A stretch of 64,000 nt of DNA from Carposina sasakii (taxonomy: Eukaryota; Arthropoda; Insecta; Lepidoptera; Carposinidae): positions 12,507,899-12,571,898 of the forward strand of contig CP053152.1 of NCBI GenBank assembly GCA_014607495.2, in the 5' to 3' direction. Position numbers and translations under genes: made by a program. Positions 48,926-60,114 of this stretch are shown here, in pieces (the first letter of the stretch is position 1; the number at the start of each line of letters is the position of its first letter). The notes under the pieces are model-generated. The model ran no database searches. It saw only the letters and a program-made list of their open reading frames with translations, and was not told the origin of the DNA.

Positions 48926-50261
48926 CAGGGCCGTAGCTAGGAGGGGGCATCGTGGGGCAATGCCCTACCTTGAAAAATTAATAATAGCAAGGAAAAAAAT
49001 AAAACCTACCTACTAGGTACCTTGAACCTAATTTTTATATTTTAATAAAGAATTATAACTTAGATTATTTAAAGAATAATAAATAAATAGCATGCGCTTT
49101 GCGACATGGAATCTCTGAACGATATGAGGACGCACAAAAGCTGCGTAAAACGGCTATCATCGACGCAGGGCTTCACAGGCTCGACATAGCTGTTTCTACT
49201 TTCTAGGAGACCAGGCTCGAGGACGAGGGTTTGATACGGAAAGCGAACTACACCTTCTTCTGGAAGGGTAAGTGCTGCTAATACTCGCAAGCACGGAGTA
49301 TGATTCGCAATCAGGAACGATCTTCTTTCTTCGGTTGAGACTCCTGTTGGTGTCTCGAATCGCATAATGATCCTACGACTTAACATCTCAAGTGGCACCA
49401 TAGTTTCGGCGTACGCTCCAACGCTTCCTTCGTTAGCCGTAGCCAAGGAGTAGTTTTATGACCAGCTGGATGTGGTTGTAAGTGCGGTGCAGCCGGGCGA
49501 CCGACTGTTTCTCATGAGGGACTTCAATGCCCGTGTGGGACAGGACGCCTCTTCCTGGCCTGATTGCATAGGTGACCACGGCGCGTGGGAAAGCAAAACA
49601 ACGGACAACTATTGTTGGAGTTTTGCTCTAAATACCAGCTGTGCGTTACCGATACGTATTTCAAAGGTAAGTTTATGCGAAGTTTCTTGGATGCATCCTC
49701 GTTCGAAACATTGGCACCAGCTTGACCTCGTTCTAACTCGGAGGAAGGACTTAAAAGAAACTCTTCACACACGCTCATTTCACAGCGCTGACTGCGACAG
49801 TGATCACTCGCTGCTTGTGACGGACGGTGGTACGTCTTGCTTTCAAGAAGATACACTCTTCTAAACCCCCGGGTAGGAAGCAGGTCTGTCTGAGTGAGAC
49901 TGGTGACCCCGACGTAGTGGAACTTTTTGAGGGCAGGGTATGCAAACTGTTAGCTGCCTAGGAGAAAAATAAGTCCATCGAGGATGAGTGGGAGACGATT
50001 AAGTTTCTTCTCACCGACACGGCCTCCCGTGTCTTTGGTCACCAGCTGGCTAAATCACCTGACTGGTTTCTTGAAAATCAAAAGCATCTGCAACCGTTTA
50101 TAGATGCTAGAGGTCAGTGATAGTAGGTATATGGTGATTGATTTAGGATCCCGTGCTTCGAAAACAGATGAATTATTTATGATAATTTTTTACTTCCGCC
50201 CTACCTGTAATCAATGCTGCCCTACCTCAAATTCGACTCTAGCTACAGCCCTGTGTAGATG
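48918..50261. mobile_element. Non-autonomous hAT-like element with 8-bp target-site duplication, carrying a LINE piece
   Basis: The terminal inverted repeats cagggccgtagctag (from 48926) and its complement ctagctacagccctg (to 50253) match at 14 of 15 positions. They are bordered by the identical 8-bp sequence tgtagatg at 48918-48925 and 50254-50261, as expected for a hAT insertion. The 1,328-bp element encodes no transposase. Its interior is largely a degenerate LINE endonuclease region (49090-50110). Confidence 0.85.
49090..50110 (+). pseudogene. RTE-like LINE endonuclease domain remnant inside the hAT-like element
   Basis: Plus-strand frames, with several stops and shifts, carry the apurinic-endonuclease landmarks in order: FATWNL near 49098, an ETRLEDEG box near 49210, SSGTIVSAYAPT near 49391, RDFNARVG at about 49516-49540 and the catalytic SDH box (CDSDHSLLV) near 49797. 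EWETIK.LL..TA..V.G follows near 49990. This is the N-terminal enzyme of an RTE or related LINE, the type often labelled craniofacial-development-protein-2-like. Inactive. Confidence 0.85.
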
Positions 50262-50774
50262 TGGCATAACGAGTAGTTTTAATTATGAGGTTTGAAGTTA
50301 GAGTAAATGCGTGTATCCCTTGGTTAGACTTTGCGAGAGGCGACATCAAATTTACCTCTCATCACTGAACTTCACACTCTCCGCTCCATACCAACTCTAC
50401 CCTACCAGTGACATCGAATACCTATAACCCATTCTTTTCATTTCCAAAAAGATATTTGTTCCTATATTGTATTATACAAAAGGTTATTTTAGGAAACCTT
50501 GCCGTCACATAGCGACCGTGAAGAAAGTTTTCACATGTCGACGTAACGACTACCCTAGGAAACTGGAAACCATAAAGTTGATTTTTGCTCGCTACTTCAA
50601 GTCAAACTTGATTCGATCGTACGCTAATGACAATATTATGCAACACCACGGCACGCATATCTCCTTAATTCTTTTATATCCTTAATTATTTTCCTCAATG
50701 TATCAACCTGTAACTACTAACTTTTTAATCCCCGTACCCATTTCCAGTGTGAAATAAGTCCCCTTTGTGGTTAT
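50262..50774. other. Spacer between transposons, no gene seen
   Basis: No recognised coding or repeat feature. Confidence 0.45.
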
Positions 50775-51200
50775 TTTTAACCGACTTCAAAAAGAGAGGT
50801 TATCAATTCGTTTGTATGTTTTTTTTTTTATCTGTGTTACCTCAGAACTCCATCATTTATGATCCGATTTCAATTTTTTTTATATAGTTGATCATGGTAT
50901 ACTTCCAGGTTGGTCCCATATTCACCACATCAGGATCTGATGATGGGATCTTGGAGAAATCGAGGGCAATCCTCGAATATTGTAGGCACATGTAGTCTGT
51001 TTTTATACTTTTACTGAGCGTTTTGATCACCTACATATAAAACATAACATCTGATGATGGAATCTCTAAGGAATCTAGGGATATCCTCAAATTTAAAGGG
51101 CACGAGTAGTCCGTTTTTAGATTTTTATAGAGAATTTTGGTCAGCTACACATAATATAAAGGAAACGAGGGTGTCATGATGGAGCCGCCGAAAAACAGAT
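50775..51200 (+). repeat. CCGACTTCAAAAAG-type dispersed repeat with two internal units
   Basis: It begins accgacttcaaaaagagagg..tatcaattcgtttgtatgt, a very common lepidopteran repeat start. Two diverged units of about 110 bp follow (near 50934 and 51047). Each opens with atctgatgatgg, continues through tcctc, gggcac/aggcac and tagtc.gtttttа-like boxes, and ends with gatcacctacat or its counterpart. Non-coding. Confidence 0.65.
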
Positions 51201-51204
51201 AGTG

Positions 51205-51545
51205 GAACTTTTTAGTAACAAAATCCCCCTATGGCAGGGGGAGGTCTACGTCTAGTAGTGGACTGCAATAGGCTTATGAAGATGAAGATAATTGTGTTAA
51301 GTCGTGAAATTATATGTTGCGTTAAGCCGTGTCCGAAGTAAGATGGTTATCGAGGAAGAGGTAGACATGAGAATAACGAGATGACGGATAATAGGGATGA
51401 ATGAAAGAAGAGTACCTACATATTGCACCGACCCCAAATGATTGGGAACAGGGCAGGAAGAAGGAGTGTAATTATATGTTGCTTAATTAAGAGTGTACAT
51501 GGCTGTTGTGCTGCCAAATCTCTTATATTCCTCCGAGGCGTGGTG
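51205..51545 (+). mobile_element. RTE-like LINE 3' pieces and the left half of an interrupted RT C-terminus
   Basis: 51222-51290 is an RTE-like 3' end (ggtctacgtctagtagtgga, ctgcaataggct). 51420-51470 is another LINE-like 3' end (attgcaccgaccccaaatga). 51495-51540 then encodes AVVLPNLLYSSEAW, the block that in RTE-type LINEs is followed directly by the RRHI..L segment found at 52200. The interruption is the minus-oriented LINE at 51547-52180. Confidence 0.7.
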
Positions 51546-51546
51546 A

Positions 51547-52185
51547 ATAGAATAGAATAGAATTTCTTTATTTGCCATTGTATAGGGTACATTACAGGTG
51601 GTGGATTATATAAGTACAGAATCTCCTATACAGCCATAAACATACAGCATGCAAGAAAAAGTTTTACCTACTTTAAAATAACTACATTGATATTTACAAA
51701 ATTGCAAAAATGAAAAAAATAAAATAAAAAAAATTATTACTTATAATTTACAAATTTTACCAGCAGTAGCATGCAATCATTCAAGGGTCCGGCTCAAGGC
51801 TAACACAGGCTGTGCCTATAGCGTCATTTTTCTTTATGTTCAAAAAACTCTTGCATAGAATAGAATGTATTTTATAGAAGCCACCGAAATAACATAGTTT
51901 TAAGTTTGTTAGGGGCTAACTCTTTAAATCGTTCAGGTATTTTATTGTACACCTTTATACTAAAACTAAGGCAATTCTTTTTGTATCGTGAAGTCCTATG
52001 CATTGTATCGAGTACTAATTTATTTGGGTACCTGGTTGGTCTTTCTTTAACTTTCTTAAATATATAATGTATATCAAAGACGTCATGTAAATTTTGTTTC
52101 ACAAATAAAGTTGTTTCCAGGATATAAAGACAAGGAAGAGGAAGAATACCCAATTCTCTAAAATATGCATGTAATAATGATGCAT
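51547..52185 (-). mobile_element. CR1-like LINE 3' end inserted into the RTE-like LINE
   Basis: On the minus strand, codons from about 52160 encode FRELGILPLPCLYILETTLF, then TRYPNKLVLDTMHRTSRYKK and VYNKIPERFKELAPNKLK. This is the conserved C-terminal tail of lepidopteran CR1/jockey-type reverse transcriptases. Frame is lost near 51875, and the element ends with aataaagaaattctattcta-type TTCTA repeats (51543-51570). It splits the host LINE coding sequence. Confidence 0.8.
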
Positions 52186-52186
52186 G

Positions 52187-52850
52187 AAAAATGCATGTAC
52201 CTACCGTCGCCACATACGCACTCTGGATCGATTCCACCTCAAGTGCCTCCGATCCATCATGAGAATCAGATGGTCCGACCGAGTGCGTAATACCGAAGTA
52301 TTGCGAAGAGCCAATGTAAGTGGCATTGAGGCCTATTTAATGCGTCGGCAGCTTCGGTGGTGCGGCCATGTGTCTCGTATAGCGGAGGAGAGATTGGCTA
52401 AGCGCATCTTCTTTTCTAAACTGGAGGAGGGCAAGCGGAAACGCGGCGGGCAACTCCTCAGATACAAAGATGTTCCGAAAAGACATATGAAGAGATGCAA
52501 TATAGATCCATCTAAATGGGAAATTTTGGCAGCACAACGACCAGAGTGGCGCAGGACGATGATAAAGCAAGTACACGAATTCGAGGAGCAGCGTCAAGCT
52601 GACCTTGACGCTAAACGTGATGAACTAAAGACTCGTCCTCCTGCTGCCATTATCTATAATTACAATAATGGCGCACTAACCTGTCCTCTGTGTGCGCGGG
52701 GGTTCAGGGCGAAGATTGGCTATGTAAATGTAAGCCATCTCCGAGCGCATGAACGCCAACTTAGTAATATCTAGGAGTAGAAGTGGTCGCCATGACCGAA
52801 ATCGGTCGGAGGTCATCATTATCATCATCATCATCATATTGTCAGACGTA
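52187..52850 (+). mobile_element. RTE-like LINE reverse transcriptase C-terminus and (ATC)n tail
   Basis: The frame at 52199-52774 encodes [40 protein letters not shown] and [19 protein letters not shown]-terminal zinc-knuckle-like [19 protein letters not shown] follows: the end of an RTE-type LINE polyprotein. It is still open over 190 codons, so this part is young. After the stop come gaccgaaatcggtcggaggt and a TCATCA tail to about 52837. Confidence 0.85.
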
Positions 52851-52988
52851 AAGTTTTGAAGCCTAGTCCTTTTTCTCTTTTGTCATGTGGCCTATTTAAT
52901 CATTTGCTGGCATATAAATCTGACAATATTATCCTTCTTATCATGTCCTGAGTCCTGTGAGACGATTCGTCGAAAGACAATAGGGTCG

Positions 52989-54049
52989 TTTACAGTTTTT
53001 TTATTTTTTTATTTGTATTTATATCGAAAATTCGAAAGATCATAAAATAAAAGAAACACTTGCAAAAGAAAAACTTCGCTAGCGTGAAACTTTCCGGGAT
53101 ATAACGATTTCAAAATCACAATTTTAGACTTGCCAAAAAAGGCTCCATACAAACGGCTACCACATTATGACGTCACGTTTCAGTAACATTTTGATGATTT
53201 ATTCTGATAACCATAAAATGTCATTAAAATTCAATCATACCGGGATTGGCTCACCACTCATTCCCGCCTCTGCAACTCCTGTAAGCCAGGATCAACAGAG
53301 GCGACCAGAAAAATGCATAACAAAGCATAGAAAATCCCGGGGGGATCTAACTAGCGACTATAAAGCATTAAAACTAATAGAAAAACAGAATGTGAAGTAT
53401 GAAGATTGATATGCTTAATATTACATTAAGTACTGACTGACAAAATTATTACAACATATGGCTACTTCATCTTATCTATAAGTTATTATACCAATAATAA
53501 GTGTGGCAAAATTCTTTGAATGCACCATATTTCAATTCAACCATACTCGTAGTCAACATCCCAATGGGGTAGTTTCCTATGATTGAATCTTGAATAACAT
53601 CTTATTCTTATCAGAATAAATAATCAAAATCATACCTATCTGTACCTAACATTACAATTTGATTATGTGTCCAAATGAGGTAGTAATAAGCCTTCAAAGT
53701 TAAGTGGGCAAGTCCATTTTTCAAATGTGAATTAATTGAATATTACAATATCACATGACCATCTGCATCATTCACAGCAACTTTTGTTTTGTGACCGTAT
53801 TTATAAACGCAACATTTAATATTTATAGCTGTCAAACAAAAGTTCTTTTACGCGCATAGGTACAATGTTACTGAATCGTGACGTCATAATGTGGTAGCCG
53901 TTTGTACGGAGCGTTTTTTGGCAAGTCTAAAATTGAGATTTTGAAATTGTTATATTTTCACGCTAGCGAAGATTTTCTTTCGCTAAATAATGTTTCTTTT
54001 ATTTTATGATCTTTCGATATAAATACCTACAAATAAAATAACTGTCAAC
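52989..54049. mobile_element. 1-kb element with long terminal inverted repeats, no transposase
   Basis: The left arm, about 52989-53185 (gtttacagttt.., tatatcgaaa, cgctagcgtgaaa, ttagacttgccaaaaaa, ggctaccacattatgacgtc), is repeated in inverse at about 53868-54049. Arms are roughly 180-190 bp and about 85-90% alike by eye. The 680-bp centre is AT-rich and has no recognisable protein. It resembles a large MITE or foldback element. Confidence 0.8.
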
Positions 54050-55185
54050 ATCCCTATTGGGGTGACGTGGATATTGACAAACCTGCTAGGTGGAACCTAG
54101 GTACTTATAATACTTACCTGAAGTTCTTGGGCATCTTTGCCGATACCATATGGTAAAAGGTACAATCTGGATCAGCAATAAAATCATCAGCGTGTCTAAA
54201 GCTAAGTTATTAATTAAAGATTTTAATTATTATCGTGACTGTTAACTAATCAATTTAGTTACAGGCATGCATAGTGATATAATAACTATAATATTATTAG
54301 CAGAAATCGTCCACTGATCGGGGAGCAAAACGCGTTATAATTACCGACCTATCGAAAATGTGGCATGTAGGTATCTTAATTACCTAAGTAGTTATTTTCC
54401 TGAACAAGTGTATGGAACCACTGAGAAATTAATCCCGAAATTTTCAAAGTGAAAGGGATTAAGAAACAAGCATTAGTCGCTGAAATGTTGTACTGATTCC
54501 CGGTAAGCTCACCCCTAACCACGTGGGCTTCTGGTGAAATTTTAAAGCGGTTGCGGTGTTACATATTTGCACTAATGTGTCTTAAAAAAATGTAATAAAT
54601 AAATTTGGCTTCACTTGACCAAGCAGATTGGGTTAAGTTTAAGAGATGTTTCCTTACCTAACTTAACCTACTTACTTTAAGGTGGTGTTTGGGAAGCACC
54701 TTCGATATAGCGTAGGAGTAAGATCTGTGTTGGAGGCTTTGGTTGAGCTTCATGAGGGGAAGGATGCCCGTGCCGTATCATGCTTTGCGTATAGTGGCAA
54801 CATTGCTCTACGGCGCGGGCTATCAGTTGTCTCTTAGAATAAAGAAGACGATTTTGGGGTTTCCGGGCTCTGCTTTAGAATCATCCATGTTGAGGCCAGG
54901 CCCTGACGATTCGATAGAAGAAAGGAGGTCCTGTATGCTTAGTGCGAGTTTTTTTAGCTATTCGATCGCCGTAAAGTAAACCATATATACTAGCTAGCTA
55001 TAACTTACGGTCACGCAACAAACGGGCATCAGTTAGTAAATAAAATTAAGTCTCATCACAGTCCAATACATTATAATTATAATAACAAATTTTCATATTT
55101 CAATATAAAAAAACTTAGGTACCCTTATACATTTCATATTCATAATAATAAATTAAGGTGAAAAAATTGTAAATTCATGACTAAA
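54050..55185. other. Spacer 3' of the Sec20 gene
   Basis: A GC-richer block at 54700-54950 has an open plus-strand frame (54743-54979) of unknown nature, possibly decayed transposon. The last few hundred bases before 55186 are the presumed 3' UTR of Sec20. Confidence 0.4.
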
Positions 55186-57491
55186 CTAGAATATTCGCTT
55201 CCGTACAATATAGAGACATACGGCTACAAAAAACAAGAACGCGAAGAACATAATGACTTTGTCGGTGAACTCACGGCGTCCGTACTTGGTCAGTAGTTTG
55301 CTTGATTGTGATATACTGCCTGCCGTGTTCTGGAGCTCTGAGTGAGTGCCCTGAGGAAAAACGATTTAGTCAGGGATGATTATCTATAATGCGGTTTGCC
55401 TTAACTTTAAGAACAGTAGCATTTGTTCAGTGGCATTCAGTACCTAACCTATAGTAGAGTCTGTTTCATACAATCAACGTATTGTATAGTGGACGCCCGC
55501 AACTCCGTCTGCGTAGACTGCAGAAAAAACAAAATGTTGAAATTATCCAGGATAAAAAGTAGCATATATGTTAAATGGGACCTGTCACAATATATTCCTT
55601 AAAACTGCATCAAAATCGGTCCAGCCTTTTCTTAGATTAGCGTGCACAAACATCGATCCGTTACAATTTTATTATGTGAATATTGAAAAATATTGATATA
55701 GATTTTTAGTAACGACCTCACCCCCAACAGTGACATCTAGGTATATACTTTGTATGTCATGCTATACTCACATGAACATTAGTACTAGAAGAAACTAAAC
55801 TATCCAGTGTCTCTTGACTTCTCTGAGTTGTGTCTGCCAGCTGTCTGCTTATTGAAAACAACTGCTCTGTTACATCTGTAGAGAATAAAAAAAACATACA
55901 TATGTACTATATTCCAAAAATGAGGTAGCAAGAAATGTTTTATTTTTTGATAAATGCAACACAAAGATAACTCCATATGTAACACAAATTATACCTAAAT
56001 ATGTAGTTTATTGGTTTAAAGAAGCCATTTCTCTACTCTAATTTACACCTTTAGTATAATAGGGAATATGCATCTGACGCGAAAACAGATGTTTCATATT
56101 TTATTCAAAAGTATTACAAATACAAACCGAACAGTGCAAAAATAACATTAATCGGTTAGTAAATAAATACCAAAATTGTAAGAAAAATAATTACATCATA
56201 AAAGGAGTAAAAACATAAAATTTTACTCATATTTTGAATTAACTCATTGATTTAATAAATATACTTTATCAATATGTACTGGTATCTGTGCATACCTATT
56301 AACAAACAATTTTTTTTACAACTATACATAAAAATGTTATATTACTTTTATAAAATAAGATTGCATTTTTTTCCCATACTAATTTGAGACTGTTGTCTTC
56401 TATGACTTCAAAGTCTATGCCATTTTAGTATGGAGCTTGTCAAAAACATTTTGCGGGCTCGTATTTTTTAACCACTGTAAATCCAAAACGGTTAAACTTA
56501 GATATGTCATTCCAAGGGCAAACTTTATTCATTTTTTACATAGAATCTAAAAATTAAATAAAAAATCATGCATATTCCCTATTTTCAGACATTTTTTTGA
56601 GACTTACTTGATGACATTTTCAGTAGTCCATCTCTATCCACCTTCTTATTTCGTTTTCTAAGTATAGACTCATCACCTTCAGGTGCAGTGAGCAGTTCCT
56701 CTCGTTGTGCTTTCTCCACCGCAAACATACTTTTTATGTTAGCATCCTTAAATTCCTTCAGTAAACTGGAACATTACAACAAAGTTGTGCTAAATACAAA
56801 ACATTGATTTAGGTACAATGAAATTATTCTAAATACACTAATAATCAAAAGTTGATGGTTTAAAATATACACAGATTTACACAGTTTTTAAACATAACTT
56901 TGTCATTTAGATTGTATGTAATCATGAATGATAATGTTAATGATGTACTATGCCTGGGAAAATGGCTGAGTTCCTTAGTCAACACTTATGAGTATGACAT
57001 AAATATACATTAGAGTTGTTGAAGTTTACTTACATAGCTAGTATGTGCCGTTGTGTCTCCACTTGTGACAAATAGTTGGGGTTACCCATGTCACGCCCAT
57101 GCAGTTCAAAGTTCTCAAGTTCTTCCCGGAAAAGTGCTAATTTCGATCTGCCTTTTTCGTTGAGCTGGTTTAATATTTCCATTGAATCTCTGACTTCTAA
57201 TATATCCTATTAAATAGATATTTTCATTAATATATTATAGTAACATACACTGCATAAGCATGGCAGATTTTTAATTAGTTAACTAAATCATAGTTGGACA
57301 AATACGTGGTTTCCTTCTAAATATAACTAGGAACCATTTATAAAAATATAATTTTTATTCACCTGTATGATAGCTTTCACTTGAAAATGGTATTTTGCCA
57401 AGTTTTTTACAAAATCCTGATATGTTACGTCAGGGTCGTCTAGTTTAGATTTAAAATTTTCTAGTCCAAAAATGTCACTTTTAATATTCAT
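55186..57491 (-). CDS. Sec20: Vesicle transport protein Sec20 (BNIP1 orthologue), complete
   Basis: A Qb-SNARE of the ER that, with syntaxin 18, Use1 and Sec22, receives Golgi-derived COPI vesicles; animal BNIP1 also affects ER shape and apoptosis. Five exons: 57363-57491, 57034-57206, 56608-56765, 55772-55875, 55186-55350. All have GT-AG borders and consistent phases, giving 242 residues against 228 in human BNIP1. An N-terminal helical region (1-100) includes FQVKAIIQDI, matching the BNIP1 VKALIQDI segment. A basic linker RKRNKK..RDGLL follows at about 135-150. The SNARE helix spans about 152-212 (LFSISRQLADTTQRSQETLD..LQNTAGSISQSSKLLTKYG). One C-terminal membrane anchor (about 219-238) ends YIVRKRIF, close to the BNIP1 ending. 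The start is the first ATG of the conserved frame. It is fully open, unlike the neighbouring UGTs. A worn Helitron sits in intron 4. Confidence 0.92.
55494..55680 (-). mobile_element. LEP1-type Helitron remnant in Sec20 intron 4
   Basis: Contains tggacgcccgcaactccgtc, acaaaatgttgaaattatcc, aaaactgcatcaaaatcggt and catcgatccgttaca, the minus-strand order of the 31406-31712 subfamily. The CTAGT end is mutated. It lies between the splice sites of exons 4 and 5 and does not touch either. Confidence 0.8.
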
Positions 57492-58140
57492 TTTAGATTT
57501 GTTTTATATTGTTAGATTTAGATACTAATTTAAAACTTGCAAAATTTAAATAATTTACCACGAAGAAATAATGAAATGCAACGCAACATCAACAAACGTA
57601 TGTCAATGTCAATGATTATCAGCTGTGTACTGTCAATGTCATGCACGAGTCTGGTATGGGAATGCTACCGCCAAACAGCCAAACATGAGGTTTAATAAAT
57701 TTTCTACGATAAAATACCAAAAATAATGTTTTCCTTTCGAACAGATATTACAGAGTTATTTACATTCTACCTGCTTAATCAGCTTCCAGTCCTCTTCTCG
57801 TTTCCATGTACATAAATAAACCTTTAAAAGTTCCTTTACGCTTTTGGTTTATAAACAGCGAAAACTGCAGCGGTACGTACACTAAGATACTAAGTTAAGT
57901 ATACTAAGATAAGTTATATAAAATCGAACAAAGCAGTACCTATAAATTAAAAGACTGCGTCACGTCACGTACCAACCTTATCCAACCTTTACAATCTATA
58001 CATACTGGGTATAAAAAGACAACTTTGTCTTTTAATACCTCGTATTCTTTGTAACATCACGATCATTTTTTTCTATGGAAGCACCCCTAGGAAACCACGG
58101 GTTTCCAAGATATTGTGGTCCAAAGTTACATTAATTATTA
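57492..58140. other. Upstream region of Sec20
   Basis: Presumed promoter and 5' leader of Sec20. A CpG-containing stretch near 57570-57680 is the likely core promoter area; no TATA box is obvious. Beyond it is AT-rich spacer. Confidence 0.4.
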
Positions 58141-58157
58141 ATTAATTTAATTAATTG

Positions 58158-58402
58158 ACGGCCGATTGGTGTAGTTGGTAGTGGCCCTGCCTGCGACGCC
58201 ATAGGTCCTGGGTTCGAATCCCGGTAGGTGCAAACATTGATGTGATGAATATCGATGTTTGTTTCCGAGTCATGGATGTTTATATACTTATCTATGTATT
58301 TATATACCGTTGCTTAGTACCCACGACACAAGACCTTAGGGATCTTAGTGTGGGACTAGGTCAATGTGTTGTGAAGTGTGTGAATATTTATTTATTTATT
58401 AA
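58158..58402 (+). mobile_element. tRNA-derived SINE with TTTATTTATT tail
   Basis: The head gacggccgattggtgtagtt holds the A box and ggttcgaatcc holds the B box of a type 2 polymerase III promoter. The body has the lepidopteran SINE blocks gtgatgaatatcgatgtttg, cttagtacccacgacacaag and gtgggactaggtcaatgtgt, and the element ends tttatttatttatt. It is a well-known family type and is nearly complete. Confidence 0.85.
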
Positions 58403-58719
58403 CTTGACAACAAGAGGTATGTGGCAAAAACCAAAAAATATTACTTCTCGCCAATACCTTTTTAAGAAGTAATCTAAGCATGTACCTACAGTAAAAACTA
58501 TTCTCGTTCATTTCGCCCGCATCGCCATTTCCATGATGCATTCTACATAGAGCCTGAATTTTAAACCTATCTACACCACTATCGAAGACAATCAACTTAA
58601 ATGGCGATAAAAATTATTATACGCAAATTATTAAAAAACCTTAAAACCATCTTATATCCTGTCAGCCATTAGCTATAATAAAATTATGGTATTAGCAATA
58701 CTACATATTGAGGAAAGGT

Positions 58720-58975
58720 CACTATCGATAGGATAAAACTATCGATAGTATCGATTGTTATTGCAATATTCAGTAGCAATAGTATCAATACTATCGACAG
58801 TACATTCGATATTGAATTTCGATAGTATCGATACTATCGATAGCATTGCTGTGTGTCAATAATATTGCCCCTCACGGGGCTATCGATACTATCGACAGTA
58901 TCGATAGGACTATCAATACTATAGTTTTTGCCCAACTATCGATAGACTATCGGCAGTGGACTATCGAGCGGCAAC
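58720..58975. promoter_or_regulatory. Cluster of seven TATCGATA palindromes
   Basis: Exact TATCGATA occurs at 58723, 58740, 58826, 58835, 58881, 58899 and 58937, with further near-matches (tatcgaca, tatcaata). In Drosophila TATCGATA is the DRE bound by DREF, and its CGATA half is bound by the boundary factor BEAF-32. Here it lies between Sec20 and the 3' end of the RNF4-like gene. Alternatively it is the end of an ATCGAT-rich simple or foldback repeat. Function is inferred, not shown. Confidence 0.5.
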
Positions 58976-59129
58976 ACTAGGTGAGACTTATGTTTGTTAC
59001 TTTAAAGAGTTGTATCATGGAAAACGCAGCTCGCTAGATAATAAAAGGAGATGATTTAAATAATGTATATTAGACACACAAAACGCAACTAAAAATGATT
59101 AACCCTTGTAAAATGACAATGGACCAAAC

Positions 59130-59779
59130 CTAATCGTACATATTATTGTCTAAATACAGCGGATGGTAGCCCTGCGTCCTGGGGCTGATCCTTCGCCTGC
59201 ACGTAGGACATGTGGGCTTCATGCTCAAGGCTTTCTTTATGCACGCCGTGCAGAAAACGTGCCCACAACGTGTCGAAGACACTGACTCTTCTTCTAAATT
59301 ATTATAACATATTGGACATCTGATTTTTAATATTTGTTTCTTCTTTTTTGGCTGAAAGAAAATTTTATGTTTCAGCAGGGATATGTACTCTAGGAAGAAT
59401 TGTAAAAAAACGTAGGTGAATAAAATTATTTATTATGCTCTTTGCTGTAAAGAATAAGATAAAAGTATATTTTGCGTATTATTAACTAATTAAAGAATTT
59501 TAGGTAAGTTTAGTTAGTCACATTTTTTATTTATAGCTGTGGCAAGCCACTAGTGAACTCGGCTGCGCATCCTATATGGGAGCAATGTTGGTGTTGTCTA
59601 TTTTCTGTCCAAAAGCCTTATTGTGAAAGAAGCCCTGTATAGTAGGTTTTAGCTATAGTTATAGCTCAAAATCACAAACTAACCTTGATTCCTCTTGCTT
59701 TGTTTGACACCTTTTGGTTTTTCTTACTCTTCTTTTCTTTTTTTAAGCATTGTTGACTGTCTGTTTTTCCAGGCGTCAT
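59130..59779 (-). CDS. RNF4-like RING-finger E3 ubiquitin ligase, 105 aa, complete
   Basis: A two-exon gene: 59684-59779 and 59130-59351 (donor gttagt, acceptor tttcag, phase 0). Residues 1-43 are lysine-rich and probably a nuclear signal. The RING C3HC4 domain has zinc ligands C44, C47, C61, H63, C66, C69, C80 and C83 (CPIC..RCGHVFCTAC..CPTCR). After the RING, the YHPLYL tail matches the YHPIYI ending of vertebrate RNF4, whose tail takes part in dimerisation and ubiquitin transfer. RNF4 and Drosophila degringolade are SUMO-targeted ligases that use N-terminal SUMO-interaction motifs. No such hydrophobic-acidic motif is visible in this short N-terminus, so SUMO targeting is uncertain. The start is the first ATG after an in-frame TAA upstream. 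It is much shorter than RNF4 (190 aa). Confidence 0.85.
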
Positions 59780-60114
59780 ATCCAAATAAATTTGGTACCA
59801 TCCACCACAAAACCGATCATTTGCTCGCAATTACAATTTATTTTCGTTTATTTAAATTCCTTTTACGGTTAATTTAATTTTGCGTTACCATTTTGACGTG
59901 CTTGCTTTTTTTTTCAAGTGAATCAATAAAAAAGTTTCACCAAAGAGTAAATATTTCTTCTTGTGCAGTATTCTTCTATTTTACATCTAGCAGGATTTAA
60001 GCAGTACTCGTAATAGGCTGATGTCTAATATTACTTTACTCTAAGCTACACGGCTAAATCACTATTAAACAATACCTAAGCATAGAATAGGATCGATTCT
60101 AAACGATCTATCTA
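59780..60114. other. Intergenic gap between the RNF4-like and odorant receptor genes
   Basis: About 335 bases that must hold both the RNF4-like promoter and the 3' UTR of the odorant receptor. AT-rich, with no TATA box that stands out. Confidence 0.5.

Noticed and set aside
49069..49446. Minus-strand 125-codon frame as a gene
   Set aside because: The plus strand here is a LINE endonuclease remnant with recognisable motifs; the minus frame is a shadow of it.
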